In this document: piece after piece, positions 22,018 to 40,522 of the stretch
How the letters are laid out: each line of letters begins with the position of its first letter
How positions within the stretch are numbered: the first letter of the stretch is position 1
NCBI RefSeq assembly: GCF_023053635.1
Contig: NC_086178.1
Location: forward strand, 29,931,726 to 29,995,725
DNA length: 64,000 bases
Origin: Elgaria multicarinata webbii
Taxonomy: Eukaryota; Chordata; Lepidosauria; Squamata; Anguidae
Direction of reading: 5' to 3'
Program-made: the position numbers and the translations under genes
The notes under the pieces: generated by a model
Told to the model about the DNA's origin: nothing
What the model saw: the letters and a program-made list of their open reading frames with translations, nothing else
Databases searched by the model: none

Positions 22018-22285
22018 GTCAGTTTCTGCAGCTGAAACTCTCCCCACGGCCTGAGTTCAATCCCAACGGAAGCTGGTTTCAGGCAGTCGGCTCGGGTCGA
22101 CTCAGCCTTCCATCCTCCCGAGGTTGGTAAAATGAGTACCCAGTTAGCTGGGGGAAAGGTAATAACGGCCGGGGAAGGCAATGGCAAACCACCCTGCTAT
22201 AAGGCCTGCCAAGAAAACCTCAGCGAAAGCTGGCGTCCCTCCAAGAGTCAGCAATGACTCAGTGCTTGCACAAGAGGTTCCTTTC
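22018..22285 (+). mobile_element. tRNA-derived SINE, family C
   Basis: Contains box B-like gagttcaatcccaacgg (about 22050), then 'cagccttccatcctcccgag', 'aatgagtacccagttagctg', 'ggggaaggcaatggcaaacc' and 'gactcagtgcttgcac'. This order is that of a widespread squamate SINE. I believe it is of the Sauria/Squam type but cannot confirm the name. Confidence 0.75.
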
Positions 22286-23082
22286 TTTTCCTTACCCAAG
22301 CAATGGGTTCTTCAGAAATGTCCAGCAGCTGATCCAGCCTCCTTTGGCTAAAGTTCAGTTACAGAACTGATTTTTTGTGGTTACATACAGAACCATTTCA
22401 CCCTCTAAATGGTTATTGGCTACTCGAAAATCCAAAAACGACTATTAACACTCAATGAAATAAATAAAAATAGCTCCATGCAATAGTCTTGTTACATTGC
22501 AAGTCACTTTCATATACTCGCGTTTAATACACTGCATTTCATATACTTATGAAGTATATTGCGTTTCATATACTTGCGTTTAATACACTAGTGCTTGTGT
22601 TTAATACACTGCTTGTGTAATATAGTTGTTCCAGTATGATGCAGGGGGTCCTGCCACAAGTGAAGCTAATCATTGATTTATGCATTAAAGATGATCACTG
22701 AAGCTACAGCATGATAGTTGACCTAAGAATCTGCAACACACACACTTAGTTGTTTGAATTATTGTTATTTGAATGATGAGCCATTTTATAGTTGTTGACC
22801 ACTTTGGACGTTTGTAAAAATGGAAAAGCAGGTTATACATTTCAAAGCAATAAAACTGTGAGTTCGTACAGGGAGAGAATCACAGTGCAACCCTATACAT
22901 GCCTGCTCAGAAGCAAGTCCCACTAAGTACAGGATTGCTGCCTTCGATTGCTAGCTAACAAACTACAGTTTAAACAAACCAGATGCCCATTGGATATACA
23001 TTGAATCTTCAAGCTTATGCAAGTGGTGGGCCACTGGTGTGTCTGCATAGGGTTACTTTGGAACTTCTCATGGATTAAAAAG

Positions 23083-23300
23083 GGGTCATGGCTCAGTGTT
23101 AAGAGAATGTTCTTTGCACGCAGAAGGTCCCAGGTTCAATCCCTGCCATCTCCAGGTACAGCTGCAAAGAATCCTGCCTGAAACCTTGGAAAACTGCTGC
23201 CATGTGCAAAATGGATTGGGGAGATATTGATGCAGTACGGGTGGAACAGTCTATACAGGATATTCTAAACCCTGCACAGAAGGGTATCTTGAAGTCATCA
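23083..23300 (+). mobile_element. tRNA-derived SINE, family B
   Basis: Starts 'ggggtcatggctcagtgtta' (box A-like tggctcagtg), has box B-like ggttcaatccctgcc and continues 'tcctgcctgaaaccttggaa'. A degenerate copy lies at 26076-26145 and a reverse copy at 34060-34175. Confidence 0.8.
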
Positions 23301-24106
23301 GAAGATTCCATCTCCTTCCGTTCTTGAGTAAATCACCACATTGCCATCTTTACGCTAATAAGTTTGTTTCATCCTCCCAGTTATTGCCTGATCCATTTTT
23401 AAAGAATAAGGGGCACTTGAAAGCAGTGGCATAGGGGAAAAAAAGGAGTCCACTGTCTGTTCCATAGGACTGAGTGAAAATAACCCAACTCTTCAAAATA
23501 CGAGTATTCAGGAAACCTTAACAATTAAGGAAGTCCAGCCACTTAGAGCACATCAATGAATCATCCTTTAGCTACATGTTTTCTACTAATGATTGATATA
23601 AAAAGAACACAAGAGTATTTTAAAATAAGGAAGGAATACACTTTAGATAACAAATTCCTCCCAACCTATTACAAAACTAAGCATCGATTTTCAAGCACAT
23701 AGTGGATTGTGGCCCTGCTGCTTGGAACCCCATGAACCCAAAGGCTTCTGAGATTCTTATGTACTGCCGGGCTAAAGCCGGCAGGGCAGAAAGAGTGGTG
23801 GAGGCAAACTTTGCCTCCCCATTCTCCAATCTCCTTTTTCACTAGACTGGCTTTTCAGCCCATCGAGCAAGGGTGATTTGGAGGGAGAGGAAAGGAGGCG
23901 GGAGGAGGCTCAGGAGTCAGGATAAATCGTATCCTGGCCTCTTTGGCCTCCTCCCCTCCCCTCGGAACGCTCCCTTTCCCCCATCTAGGAAGTTGATTTT
24001 GTAACCTCAAAAAGGCAGCTGGTGCAGTTCTCTCCATGCTTTGAGGGTGTGTGGTTAGATCGCTGACTCCAGCTTCCGAAGTCAGAGTGCTGCTGTAATC
24101 TCTATA
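23301..24106. other. intergenic, no gene seen
   Basis: Unique-looking sequence. GC-rich between 23760 and 23990, but without a gene or repeat that I can name. Confidence 0.4.
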
Positions 24107-24114
24107 GACTAGAT

Positions 24115-24242
24115 CAGTGGTTCCCAAACTTTTTCAAGGAACCGCCCCTTTGGTTTCACAAACTCATGCCCAGTGCCCCCTACCCTACACTATAAAAATA
24201 ATTATTCAGAATAGCTGTTTTCAATGACCCACTAAGGAGGAT

Positions 24243-24285
<43 letters not shown>

Positions 24286-24794
24286 TTACATTTCTATACC
24301 GCCCAATAGCTGGAGTTCTCTGGGCGATTCACAAAAATAACCGCCCAGAGTTATTTTTAATAACAATAAAATTCAAAACAGTAACAATTAATTGAATATT
24401 TATTCCAAATTCGAAGCACCCACCACAGGCTTGCCAAGGGAGGGAGGGAGGGAGAAGAGAGCGAATGCCTCTGTTTTGCAACCGGCATGGCGGGACACAC
24501 CAAGCAGGGTATGTCTCTTCATTACCGTTTTGGTGCTTTTGAAACATTTCAATTCACCATTAAAAGGACTCTTCTTAAATGGTATTAATATATGCGTGGA
24601 TTCTTTCCCTATATGGCTTGGGACCATACTACCTTCTCCCATAAAAATGTCCCTGGGTTTTAAGACCTTCTGGAGAGGTGCTTCTTGGAAAAGACCACCT
24701 CGAGCGCCCCCCTGCCGCCCCCTTGCCTCTTAACGCCCCCTATGCAATCCCACCGCCCCCAAGGGGGCAGTACTGCCCACTTTGGGAACCGCTG
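24115..24794. mobile_element. hAT transposon, 680 bp, with nested LINE
   Basis: Ends are CAGTGGTTCCCAAACTTT and, on the other side, the complement of CAGCGGTTCCCAAAGTGG. They are bracketed by a perfect 8-bp repeat, gactagat (24107-24114 and 24795-24802). These are Charlie-like hAT features. The element contains an antisense L2-like LINE 3' end at 24241-24400, which must have inserted later. No transposase frame is visible. Confidence 0.9.
24241..24400 (-). mobile_element. L2-like LINE 3' end nested in hAT
   Basis: An (ATTT)n run (24241-24288), then 'tacatttctataccgcccaa' and 'ctctgggcgattcacaaaaa', the reverse of the 'cttcggctat' tail family. It lies inside the hAT element at 24115-24794. 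Confidence 0.8.
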
Positions 24795-24802
24795 GACTAG
24801 AT

Positions 24803-26164
24803 GGTTTAGTCCCTTGGGTGGAGTCCTCACTCAGAGGGAGAGTTAAGAGAAGAAACAAACAGTCAGTTTGTTCTGCTGAAAAACAATGTTTTAGGACTGA
24901 TGTATGATTATGGGCTCTTGTCACCTTATATAATGTAAACAACTGATATTTGTGCATAGTAGAATTTCAAAGGGATGGGGAATCATTTTTGTATCTTTGA
25001 TATTTGTTATAATATTATTATTGGAGGGCTAATACCTTGAATGACAAAGTTGAGTTACAGATTGGAATTAAAAGTAAGAAATCTACAAAAGGTACTGAAA
25101 TATTCAGCATCTTGAGATACCAAAGACACCTGGGCTACTGAAAGAAATCCATATTTTTGTTTGGACTTAGAAGGACTAATTGATGCATTTATTTGCATTG
25201 GAAAATTGTTGCAAGCCCCATAGGACCCACATAGGGACCCACATGGGTAGGACCCACATGGGTAGAGGTTATATACTGTTTTGCCCAGGGACCATAAAAT
25301 TGCTTGCCCAAGAGACCATAAGATTGCTCTCTTAGACTATATTTACATTAAAAAAACTAAGAGATCTCACTATTTATTTATTTATTTATTTATTTATTTG
25401 ATTTATCCCCACTGTTTCACCAAGAAAATGGTGCTCAAGGCAACTAATAGTAATACAAACCAAACTTTTAAATGAAAAACTCAAGTTAAAACTATCATAA
25501 AATAAATATATTAAAAACTCTGTTTAAAGCAAACATGACAATAAACGAATAAAAAAAGCACCCAATTCAACAGACCAGTTTACATGCCAAAGCCCGGCTT
25601 GAATAAAAAGTTCCAGCACGGAGTTCCACAGGAAGCTTACAATGTACTGGCCACCAGTACATATATATGGGTAACTGAGGAAACTCTTCACACATCTGAT
25701 GAAGTGGACCATAGTCTACAAAAGCTTGCGCCATAATAAAGTGCAATTCTGTGTGTGTTTATACAGAAAAAAGTCCTACAACTTGTATTTTTTTCTGTCT
25801 AAACGTGCATAGAATTGTGACCTAAAAGTGTTTGTCTTTAAGATGCTTCAAGACTCTTCGCCAGTTTTCCAGACATCTGGAAATCTCGACAAAAAGGTCG
25901 TCTTAAACGACCTCTTCTTCATACAACAACAGCGCTATTGACATTGCTCGTCTGCTCTGCTCCATTAAGAGAAAAGAAAGGAGTTACATATACATAACCT
26001 TAAGCAATATTAAGAATGGAAAACGAAGAGGATGGCCATCCCGTGTGAGGAATGCATCTTTAACCGGGAGTGGGGAAAGAGCCATGGCTTAGGCAGAACA
26101 CATGCTTTGCAGGCAAAAAAGATTGCAGGTGGAATCCCTGGGATGTCCGGATAGGGCAACCTGT
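24803..26164. other. intergenic with LINE and SINE scraps
   Basis: Contains an antisense LINE tail at about 25367-25520 ((TTTA)n, then 'atttatccccactgtttcac'), a 'catctgatgaagtggaccat' repeat piece near 25690, a small inverted repeat of the 'tttagacagaaaaaa' type at 25745-25812, and a degenerate SINE head at 26076-26145. No gene. Confidence 0.5.
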
Positions 26165-26225
26165 CCAGTGGAGGCTGGTGGCTCTGATGTCAGTGGGGCT
26201 ACGAATCTGCTCAGGGTTCCTCTAC
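26165..26225 (+). repeat. 'aggctggtggctctga' repeat, partial
   Basis: Starts CCAGTGGAGGCTGGTGGCTC and breaks off just before the 5' end of the long L2-like LINE. Same family as 9726, 32192 and 55543. Confidence 0.6.
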
Positions 26226-28970
26226 TGGATTCCTTACAGCTATCCCCTCTTCTAGTCCTTCCCCCATCCAGATGGTTCCTGGCGGCCTTATCAGCTTGCT
26301 CTCGGGTCTGGTGGTGCTGCTGCTGAATGCCAGGTCAATCCAAAACAAAATTTCTCTCATCCATGATCTGATTGTGGATGAGGGGGCTGACCTGGTATGT
26401 ATCACTGAGACCTGGGTGGGTGAACTGGGAGGGGTTGCTCTCACCCAGCTCTGCCCTCCTGGGTACTCGGTGCAGCACCAGCACAGACTCGAGGTTTTTT
26501 TTTTGCCGTGGTCTATAGGAATACAATCTCCCTCTCTAGGCTTCCTGTTCAGTCGATTGCTGATCTTGAGTGTTTGTACTGTGTGTTGGGTACTCAAGAC
26601 AGATTAGGGATTCTGCTGGTGTACCATCCACCCCGCTGCCCAACAGTCTCCCTGCCTGAGCTGATGGAGGTTGTCTCGGACCTGGTGTTGAGGACCCCCA
26701 GGATGGTGGTTCTGGGGGATCTTCCATTCCAAGGCCGCTGTATCTGGAGCGGCTCAGGACTTCATGGCTGCCATGACAACCATGGGGCTGTCTCAAAATG
26801 TCACTGGCCCAACGCATGTAAAAGGACACACGCTTGATCTGGTTTTCTCGACTGGACAGGAGGATGGTGATCTGAAAGTGGGGGAATTAACATCTACCCC
26901 CTTGTCACGGTCGGATCACTTCCAATTGAGGTTTAGACTCTCGGCGGCCTTTCCCCTCTGCAAGGGTGGGGGGCCTATTAAAATGGTCCACCCCCGGAGG
27001 CTAATGGACTCCGATGGATTCCAGAGGGCTCTGGGGGATTTTCCTGCTGATATGGCCGGTGCTCCTGTCGAAGCCCAGGTCGCTCTGTGGAATGCAGAGA
27101 TGACTCGGGCGGTTGACACGATCGCGCCCAAGCGCCCTCTCCCTCTGAGCAGAGCCCGGTCAGCTCCTTGGTATACACCTGAGCTGAGGGCAATGAAGCA
27201 AGAGGGGAGACGGCTAGAACGCAGGTGGAGGAAAACTCGTGCTGGGTCTGATCGAACACGGGTTAGAGCTCACTATCGAGCCTACTCTGTGGCGGTGAGG
27301 GTGGCAAAGAGACAGTTCTTTTCCACCAGCATTGCATCTTCTCAGTGTTGTCCGGAGGAGCTTTTCCGGGTGGTTTGCGGCCTGTTACACTCTGGGCCAG
27401 GTTGTGAGATAGTTGAACCCTCGGTAGCACACTGTGACGAGTTTGCACGGCACTTTGAAGATAAAGTCGCTCAGATTCGTCATGAATTGGACACCACACT
27501 TAATGCAGCTCCACTAGTAGAGGCGTTCAGAGCGCCGTCTGATTCAGTTTTATTGGATGAGTTTCAGTTATTGAGGCCCGAGGATGTGGACAAGGTTCTT
27601 GGCCAAGTCCGGTCGACCACCTGTGTGCTTGACCCTTGCCCTTCGTGGCTTATTACATCAAATAAGGAGGGGATCGCCGGCTGGGTCCAGGAGGTTGTAA
27701 ATGCCTCCTTGAGAGAGGGAGTGGTGCCAGCCTCTTTAAAAGAGGTGGCAATTAGACCACTCCTGAAGAAGCCTAATCTGGACCCAGAAGATGTTAACAA
27801 CTACAGGTGGCTAATATCCCTTTCCTGGGCAAGGTGCTTGCAGGACAACTCCAGGCACTCTTGAATGAAACAGATTATCTAGATCCATTTCAATCGGGTT
27901 TCAGGCCTGGTTTTGGAACAGAAACTGCCTTGGTCGCCCTGTGGGATGACCTCTGTCGGGAGAGAGACAGGGGGAGTGCGACCCTGTTGGTTCTCCTGGA
28001 CCTCTCAGCGGCCTTCGATACCATCGACCATGGTATCCTTCTGGATAGGTTGTCTGAGCTGGGGTTGGAGGTACTGTGTTGCAGTGGTTCCGCTCCTACT
28101 TGGATGGCCGATTCCAGAAGGTGGTGCTGGGGGATTATTGCTCTGTGCCGTGGCTCCTAAGCCATGGGGGTCCACAGGGCTCTATCTTATCCCCTATGCT
28201 GTTTAACATATACATGAAGCCGCTGGGGGAGGTTATCCGGAGATGTGGACTGAGGTGTCATCAATATGCGGATGATACCCAGCTCTACCTTTCCTTTTCA
28301 TCAAACCCAGGTGAGGCAGTGACTGTTCTGAACCAGTGCCTGGGCACGGTAATGGACTGGATGAGGGCTAACAAACTGAGACTCAATCCAGACAAGACGG
28401 AGGTACTGTTAGCGGGTGGTTCATTTGTCCGGCGAGGTGATGTTTGCCCTGTCCTGGACGGGGTTGCACTCTCCCTAAAGGATCGGGTCCATAATTTGGG
28501 GGTGCTCTTCGATCCAGAACTGTCACTTGAGGCACAGGTGAACTCAGTGGCAAAGAGCACCTTTTATCAGCTTAGGTTGATATACCAACTACGCCCTTAT
28601 CTGGACAGAGATAGCCTAGCTACAGTTATCCATGCTCTGATAACCTCTCGTTTGGATTACTGCAATGCATTATACATGGGGCTGCCTTTGAAAACGGTCT
28701 GGAAGCTTCAGCTGGTACAAAACAGGGCAGCCCATTTACTAACAGGGACTGGCTGGCGGGATCACATTACGCCAGTCCTTTTCCAGCTTCATTGGCTGCC
28801 AGTCCAGGTCTGGGCCCGATTCAAAGTGCTGGTATTGACATTTAAAGCCCTAAACGGTTTGGGGCCAGGTTATTTGAAGGAACGCCTCTTCCCATATGTA
28901 CCTGCCCAGACCTTAAGATCATCTACAGGAGCCCTTCTCCGTGAGCCCCTGCCAAAGGAAGTGAGCCAGG
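26226..28970 (+). mobile_element. L2-like LINE, ORF2 in broken frames
   Basis: Endonuclease-reverse transcriptase of a non-LTR retrotransposon, readable in pieces. The endonuclease has 'NARSIQNK' and 'DLVCITETW' (26330-26420) and 'SRSDHFQLRF' near 26910. The reverse transcriptase has 'LDLSAAFDTIDHGILL' (about 27993), the catalytic 'YADDTQLYLSF' (28265-28297) and 'MRANKLRLNPDKTEVLL' (28360-28410). The C-terminal domain follows ('RLDYCNALYMGLP', 'ITPVLFQLHWLPV'). Frame changes near 26500, 26760, 27810 and 28076 show it is dead. It is interrupted at 28970 by an antisense CR1 and resumes at about 31669. Confidence 0.9.
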
Positions 28971-31668
28971 TCATAGAATCATAGAATAGCAGATTTGGAA
29001 GGGGCCTACAAGGCCATCGAGTCCAACCCCCTGCTCAATGCAGGAATCCACCCTAAAGCATCCCTGACAGATGGTTGTCCAGCTGCCTCTTGAAGGCCTC
29101 TAGTGTGGGAGAGCCCACAACCTCCCTAGGTAGCTGATTCCATTGTCGCACTGCTCTAACAGTCAGGAAGTTTTTCCTGATGTCCAGCCGGAATCTGGCT
29201 TCCTTTAACTTGAGCCCGTTATTCCGTGTCCTGCACTCTGGGAGGATCGAGAAGAGATCCTGGCCCTCCTCTGTGTGACAACCTTTTAAGTATTTGAAGA
29301 GTGCTATCATGTCTCCCCTCAATCTTCTCATCTCCAGGCTAAACATGCCCAGTTTTTTCAGTCTCTCTTCATAGGGCTTTGTTTCTAGACCTCTGATCAT
29401 CCTGGTTGCCCTCTTCTGAACACGCCCCAGCTTGTCTGTGTCCTTCTTGAATTGTGGAGCCCAGAACTGGACGCAATACTCTAGATGAGGCCTAACCAGG
29501 GCCGAATAGAGAGGAACCAGTACCTCATGTGATTTAGAAGCTATACTTCTATTAATGCAGCCCAAAATAGCATTTGCCTTTCTTGCAGCCATATCGCACT
29601 GTTGGCTCATATTCAGCTTGTGATCTACAACAATTCCAAGATCTTTCTCGTTTGTAGTATTGCTGAGCCAAGTGTCCCCCATCTTGTAACTGTGCATTTG
29701 GTTTCTATTCCCTAAATGTAGAACTTGGCATTTATCCCTATTAAATTTCATTCTGTTGTTTTCAGCCCAGCACTCCAGCCTATCAAGATCACTTTGAAGT
29801 TTGTTTCTGTCTTCCAGGGTATTAGCTATCGCACCCAATTTTGTGTCATCTGCAAATTTGATCAGCGTTCCCTGCACCTCCTCGTCCAAATCATTAATAA
29901 AAATGTTGAAGAGCACTGGGCCCAGGACTGAGCCCTGCGGCACCCCACTCGTTGCCTCTCCCCAGTTTGAGAAGGTTCCATTGATAAGTACTCTTTGAGT
30001 CCGATTCTGTAGCCAACTGTGGATCCACCTAATAGTTGTTCCATCTAGCCCACTTTTAGCTAGTTTGTTAATCAGAATGTCATGTGGTACTTTGTCAAAA
30101 GCTTTGCTGAAGTCAAGATATATGACGTCCACAGCATTCCCACAGTCCACAAGGGAGGTTATCCTATCAAAAAATGAGATCAAATTAGTCTGACAGGATT
30201 TGTTCCTGACAAATCCATGTTGGGTTCTAGTAATCACTGCATTGATTTCAAGGTGTTTACAGATTGACTTCTTTATAATCTGCTCCAGAATTTTCCCAGG
30301 GATGGATGTCAGACTGACTGGTCTGTAGTTCCCAGGTTCCTCTTTTTTGCCCTTTTTGAAGATAGGGACAACGTTAGCCCTCCTCCAGTCATCCGGCACC
30401 TCACCCGTCTTCCATGATTTTGCAAAGATAATAGACAAAGGTTCTGAGAGTTCTTCCGCTAGCTCCTTCATTACTCTTGGATGCAGTTCATCGGGCCCTG
30501 GAGATTTGAACTCATTCAAGGAAATTAGGTGTTCTTTGACCATTTGTTTATCAATCTCAAACTGCAATCCTGCCCCCTCAACTTCTGCTTCACTTTTTCC
30601 AGGGGGGTCATAGACCCGCTTTTGGGAGAAGACCGAGGCAAAGTAGGAATTGAGCACTTCAGCCTTTTCTTTGTCATCTGTTATCAATTTGCCATCCTCA
30701 TTAAGCAGTTGAACCACCATTTCTTTCCTCTGTCTTTTACTACTCACGTATCTGAAGAAAGCCTTTTTATTGCTTTTAGCATCCCTCGCTAATTTCAGCT
30801 CATTCACAGCTTTAGCCTTCCTGACGCCATTTCGGCACTTCTGCGCCACTTGTCTGTACTCTTCTTTTGTAGCCTGGCCTTCCTTCCACTTCCTATATGT
30901 ATCCCTTTTTGTTTTCAGGTCATCAATAAGCTTTTTGTGGAGCCACATTGGTTTCCTCTGTTGTCTTCTATCTTTTCTCCTTGTTGGAATTGTTTGTAAC
31001 TGTGCCTTTAAAATTTCATTTTTTAGATACTCCCACCCATCCTGCACTCCTTTTCTCTTTAGGCTCCCTTGCCACTGGACCTTACTAATTATAGTTCTGA
31101 GTTTATTAAAATCAGCTTTCCTAAAATCCAGATTACGTGTATGGCTACGCTCGACTTTTGTCTCCTTCATAATCAAGAATTCAAGTATGACGTGGTCACT
31201 TTCCCCCAGAGTTCCCGTAACTGCCACTTTATCCACTAAGTCATCCCTATTGGTCAATAACAAGTCAAGGATTGCCGATCCTCTAGTTCCTTCCACCACT
31301 TTCTGTAGGAGAAAGTTATCACCCATACATGTCAGGAATTTCTTGGAAGGGCCGCTTTTGGCAGTAATGGTCTCCCAAGTCCCCCATCACTACTACATCA
31401 CACTTCCTTGAAACACTGGTAATTTGTTTCTCAAAAGTTTCGTCCTCGTCTTCTCCTTGATTGGGTGGTCGGTAGTAGACTCCGATTATCATATTCTTTT
31501 TATTCCTAGCCCCATTTATTTTAATCCAGACGCTCTCAACGGGGCTCCCAATCTCATCCGCCTGTATTTCTGTGCAGGGATAGGTATTTTTAACATATAG
31601 TGCAACTCCACCTCCCTTTCTATTTCTTTTGTTCTTTTTGAACAAGTTATATCCTTCAATTGGCTACT
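28971..31668 (-). mobile_element. CR1 LINE, near-intact ORF2, nested antisense in L2
   Basis: On the reverse strand a 5'-truncated CR1 element starts within the endonuclease and runs to the typical CR1 3' end, whose terminal 8-bp-like repeat appears here as 'tcatagaatcatagaatag'. The flanking L2-like LINE is cleanly split: its coding sequence stops at 28970 and its C-terminal region resumes at about 31669 ('GLVTVAPRLWNELPREV'). The insertion is therefore younger than the L2 copy. No target duplication is obvious, as is usual for CR1. Confidence 0.92.
29053..31326 (-). pseudogene. CR1 ORF2 reverse transcriptase, uninterrupted
   Basis: A 757-residue frame without internal stops covers the end of the endonuclease ('GTLGESDHVILEFL', near residue 40), the linker, and the complete reverse transcriptase: 'SPGPDELHPRVMKELAEEL', 'VIYLDFSKAFDKVPHDIL', 'GVPQGSVLGPVLFNIFINDL' and catalytic 'KFADDTKLGAIANT'. 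The CR1 C-terminal domain follows ('RPHLEYCVQFWAP', 'RQWNQLPREVVGS'). Upstream, a second frame at 31319-31645 holds the middle of the endonuclease ('GGGVALYVKN', 'IIGVYYRPP'). It is joined by a frameshift and small deletion near 31360-31370 in the expected GDFN motif, which here reads GDLGDH. Full CR1 ORF2 is about 900-1000 residues, so the N-terminus is missing. Confidence 0.9.
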
Positions 31669-32001
31669 AGAAGGAGGGTTTAGTGACTGTGGCACCCCGA
31701 CTGTGGAATGAGCTCCCCAGAGAGGTCCGCCTGGCGCCTACACTGTACTGCTTTCGTCGCCAGCTGAAGACCTTTTTATTCTCTCAGTATTTTAACACTT
31801 AATTTTAACTTAAATTTAAATTTTACTGTTCTAACTCTGTATTTTAATCTTATATCAATTTTGTTGCGTGGTTTTATAATGGTTGTGCTTTTTATACAGT
31901 ATTTTGTAATTGTGCTTTTAACATGTTGGTTGTTTTATTATGGTTTTAATTTTTGTGAACCGCCCGGAGAGCTTCGGCTATTGGGCAGTATAGAAATGTA
32001 A

Positions 32002-32033
<32 letters not shown>

Positions 32034-32034
32034 A
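31669..32034 (+). mobile_element. L2-like LINE 3' end (continuation)
   Basis: Continues the interrupted LINE: 'VTVAPRLWNELPREVRLAPT' and '[14 protein letters not shown]', then an AT-rich 3' UTR, the 'gaaccgcccggagagcttcg' signature near 31958 and a (AAAT)n tail. Confidence 0.88.
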
Positions 32035-32185
32035 CCCTGTGCCTGTTTGGTGCATTCTCTTCCCTTTCTTATTGTTTTATTATAATAGAATATAAGCCTA
32101 TGTGGCAGGGTTTTGCTATTTTATTGTTTTACTCTGTACAGCACCATGTACACTGATGGTGCTAGATAAATAAATAAATAAATAA
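32035..32185 (+). mobile_element. L2-like LINE 3' end, second family
   Basis: 'taccctgtgcctgtttggtg' to 'cagcaccatgtacactgatg' and (AAAT)n, the same tail as at 20.6 kb. It abuts the tail of the preceding LINE, an insertion into an A-rich tail. Confidence 0.8.
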
Positions 32186-32191
32186 TGATAA

Positions 32192-32335
32192 TGGAGCTAT
32201 CCAAGGTGCTGAATCCATTGGTAGGGAAATAGGTTCAGCACCTTGGAAAGCTCCATTAGAGTTCTGGCTTGTTCTGACTGAAACCCAGAGCGGATCTACA
32301 GCCCCACTGACATAGGAGCCACCAGCCTCCACTGG
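32192..32335 (-). repeat. 'aggctggtggctctga' repeat, reverse copy
   Basis: Ends with the complement of CCAGTGGAGGCTGGTGG. Near 32202-32266 it contains an inverted pair, 'ccaaggtgctgaa' and 'ttcagcaccttgg'. It lies about 650 bp upstream of the SSR3 start codon. Confidence 0.6.
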
Positions 32336-32460
32336 CTCCTCTCTGCAGCGCCTTAAGCGACATTCGCACCGGCGGCTCTCCAAGGCCACGCCTCCTCCAC
32401 GTTTGGCCCCGCTATGGAGAAACGCACCAACCACACGACTGAATGGACAAACCCCGCCCC

Positions 32461-32847
32461 CAAAACCAATCCAAAGACACGTCAGCGAGGAACTGCTGAC
32501 CCGGAAGTTTTATCGACTCGTCCGATGCGCTTTCCGGTAAATGTCTTTTTTAAAAAAATAAAAATAAAACAAAACTGTATTTCCTTAATATCTGTTGTTC
32601 TTCCAATAACGGCTTCTCTACTTTCGAAAAGCAGAGCGGCGTATGGAGAAGAAAAAGAAGAGGAAAACCCCGAACGAACGCGGCGTGATACCGGAAGTAC
32701 TCGTGAGGGAGCGGGCGTCGGGTTAGGGAAGTCCCACCTCCCAGGGCTGGGCTTCGCGTAGGCTTGCTGGCGTGTACGGGAGCTGCGCGGGGTCAGTCTC
32801 GGTCTTTCTTTGAGCTCGATCCGTGAAGGCGGCGGAAGGGGCCCGCG
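32461..32847 (+). promoter_or_regulatory. SSR3: SSR3 promoter and 5' UTR region
   Basis: CpG-rich sequence leading into the SSR3 start codon, with no TATA box in a convincing place. Two perfect ETS-type CCGGAAGT motifs lie at 32511-32518 and 32691-32698. CCAAT boxes lie at 32466-32470 and 32602-32606. ACACGTCA at 32477-32484 is, on the other strand, TGACGTGT, one base from the UPRE/ATF6-XBP1 core TGACGTGG. SSR3 is known to respond to ER stress, so this is a plausible but unproven control site. The transcription start is not determined. Confidence 0.6.
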
Positions 32848-39779
<6,932 letters not shown>

Positions 39780-40174
39780 GAGGAATCATTTAGGGGGATG
39801 TTTACTCTAGTCACATTCAACTGTATGGATAGGAAGGGGTTGCCTTTTTTCTATAACTTGAAAATGTTTTTTTTTTTTACAAAAGATGGGATGGAGATAG
39901 AGATTACAGTTCCTTTGTAAAATAACATAGCTGAAATGAGTACATCATGTATTCCAATTTAGGCCCATAAAACAATCCAAAATATTTTTGGCAGTTAAAA
40001 CCTCTGTGGAATGTTGGGTTCCAAAAATATCAGTTGTGAGGCACACAGAAAGTGGCTGCAGTTCTGTAAGGGAAATATTTGTCACGCATCTTTTGTCCCC
40101 TTTATCTGTCAGTGAGACAAGCGTTGGTGGCTGCAAAAGTGAGTATGTCCCTTAGCATTTTGTATCCATGTTTG

Positions 40175-40180
40175 AATAAA
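40175..40180 (+). terminator. SSR3: SSR3 polyadenylation signal
   Basis: The first canonical AATAAA after the SSR3 stop codon, 396 bases downstream, followed by a T-rich stretch (40200-40220). It is the likely proximal end of the mRNA. Another AATAAA at about 41836 could give a longer 3' UTR. Confidence 0.65.
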
Positions 40181-40423
40181 AGCTTTTAAAAAGAGTCTTA
40201 TGTTTATTCTCTTGTAGATCTAATGTGGTTTTGATATATTTCTGCCTCTTACAGTGCAATCCTATTGGAAGTGTGCATACAATTGTAGCCTGATAGTGTG
40301 ATCCTTTCCATGTTTACTCAGCAGTGTTCCCTTGTCTTCATTGGGATTTACTTTCTAGTAAGTTGCAATACCAGTTTCTATGAAACATGACCAGGAAGCT
40401 GCTAAATTGAGTTCATGTCCTGT

Positions 40424-40522
40424 TTGGGGGCTTCCTATAGGCTTGTGGTTGGTCAATGTGGGATAGAATGCTAGACCAGATAGGCCTTTGGTCTAATCTA
40501 GCATAGCTCTTCTTATGTTCTT
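40424..40522 (-). repeat. 'ctggatcagacc' interspersed repeat, reverse copy
   Basis: 'gctagaccagataggccttt' and 'ctagcatagctcttcttatg' are the reverse of the repeat head seen at 2921 and 54263, degenerate. Confidence 0.55.

Noticed and set aside
30770-31411. 213-residue + strand frame with hydrophobic stretches
   Set aside because: It is the antisense shadow of the CR1 reverse transcriptase frame.
32466-32484. Canonical ERSE (CCAAT-N9-CCACG) in the SSR3 promoter
   Set aside because: The spacing and the second half do not fit; only a UPRE-like reading remains and is reported as weak.
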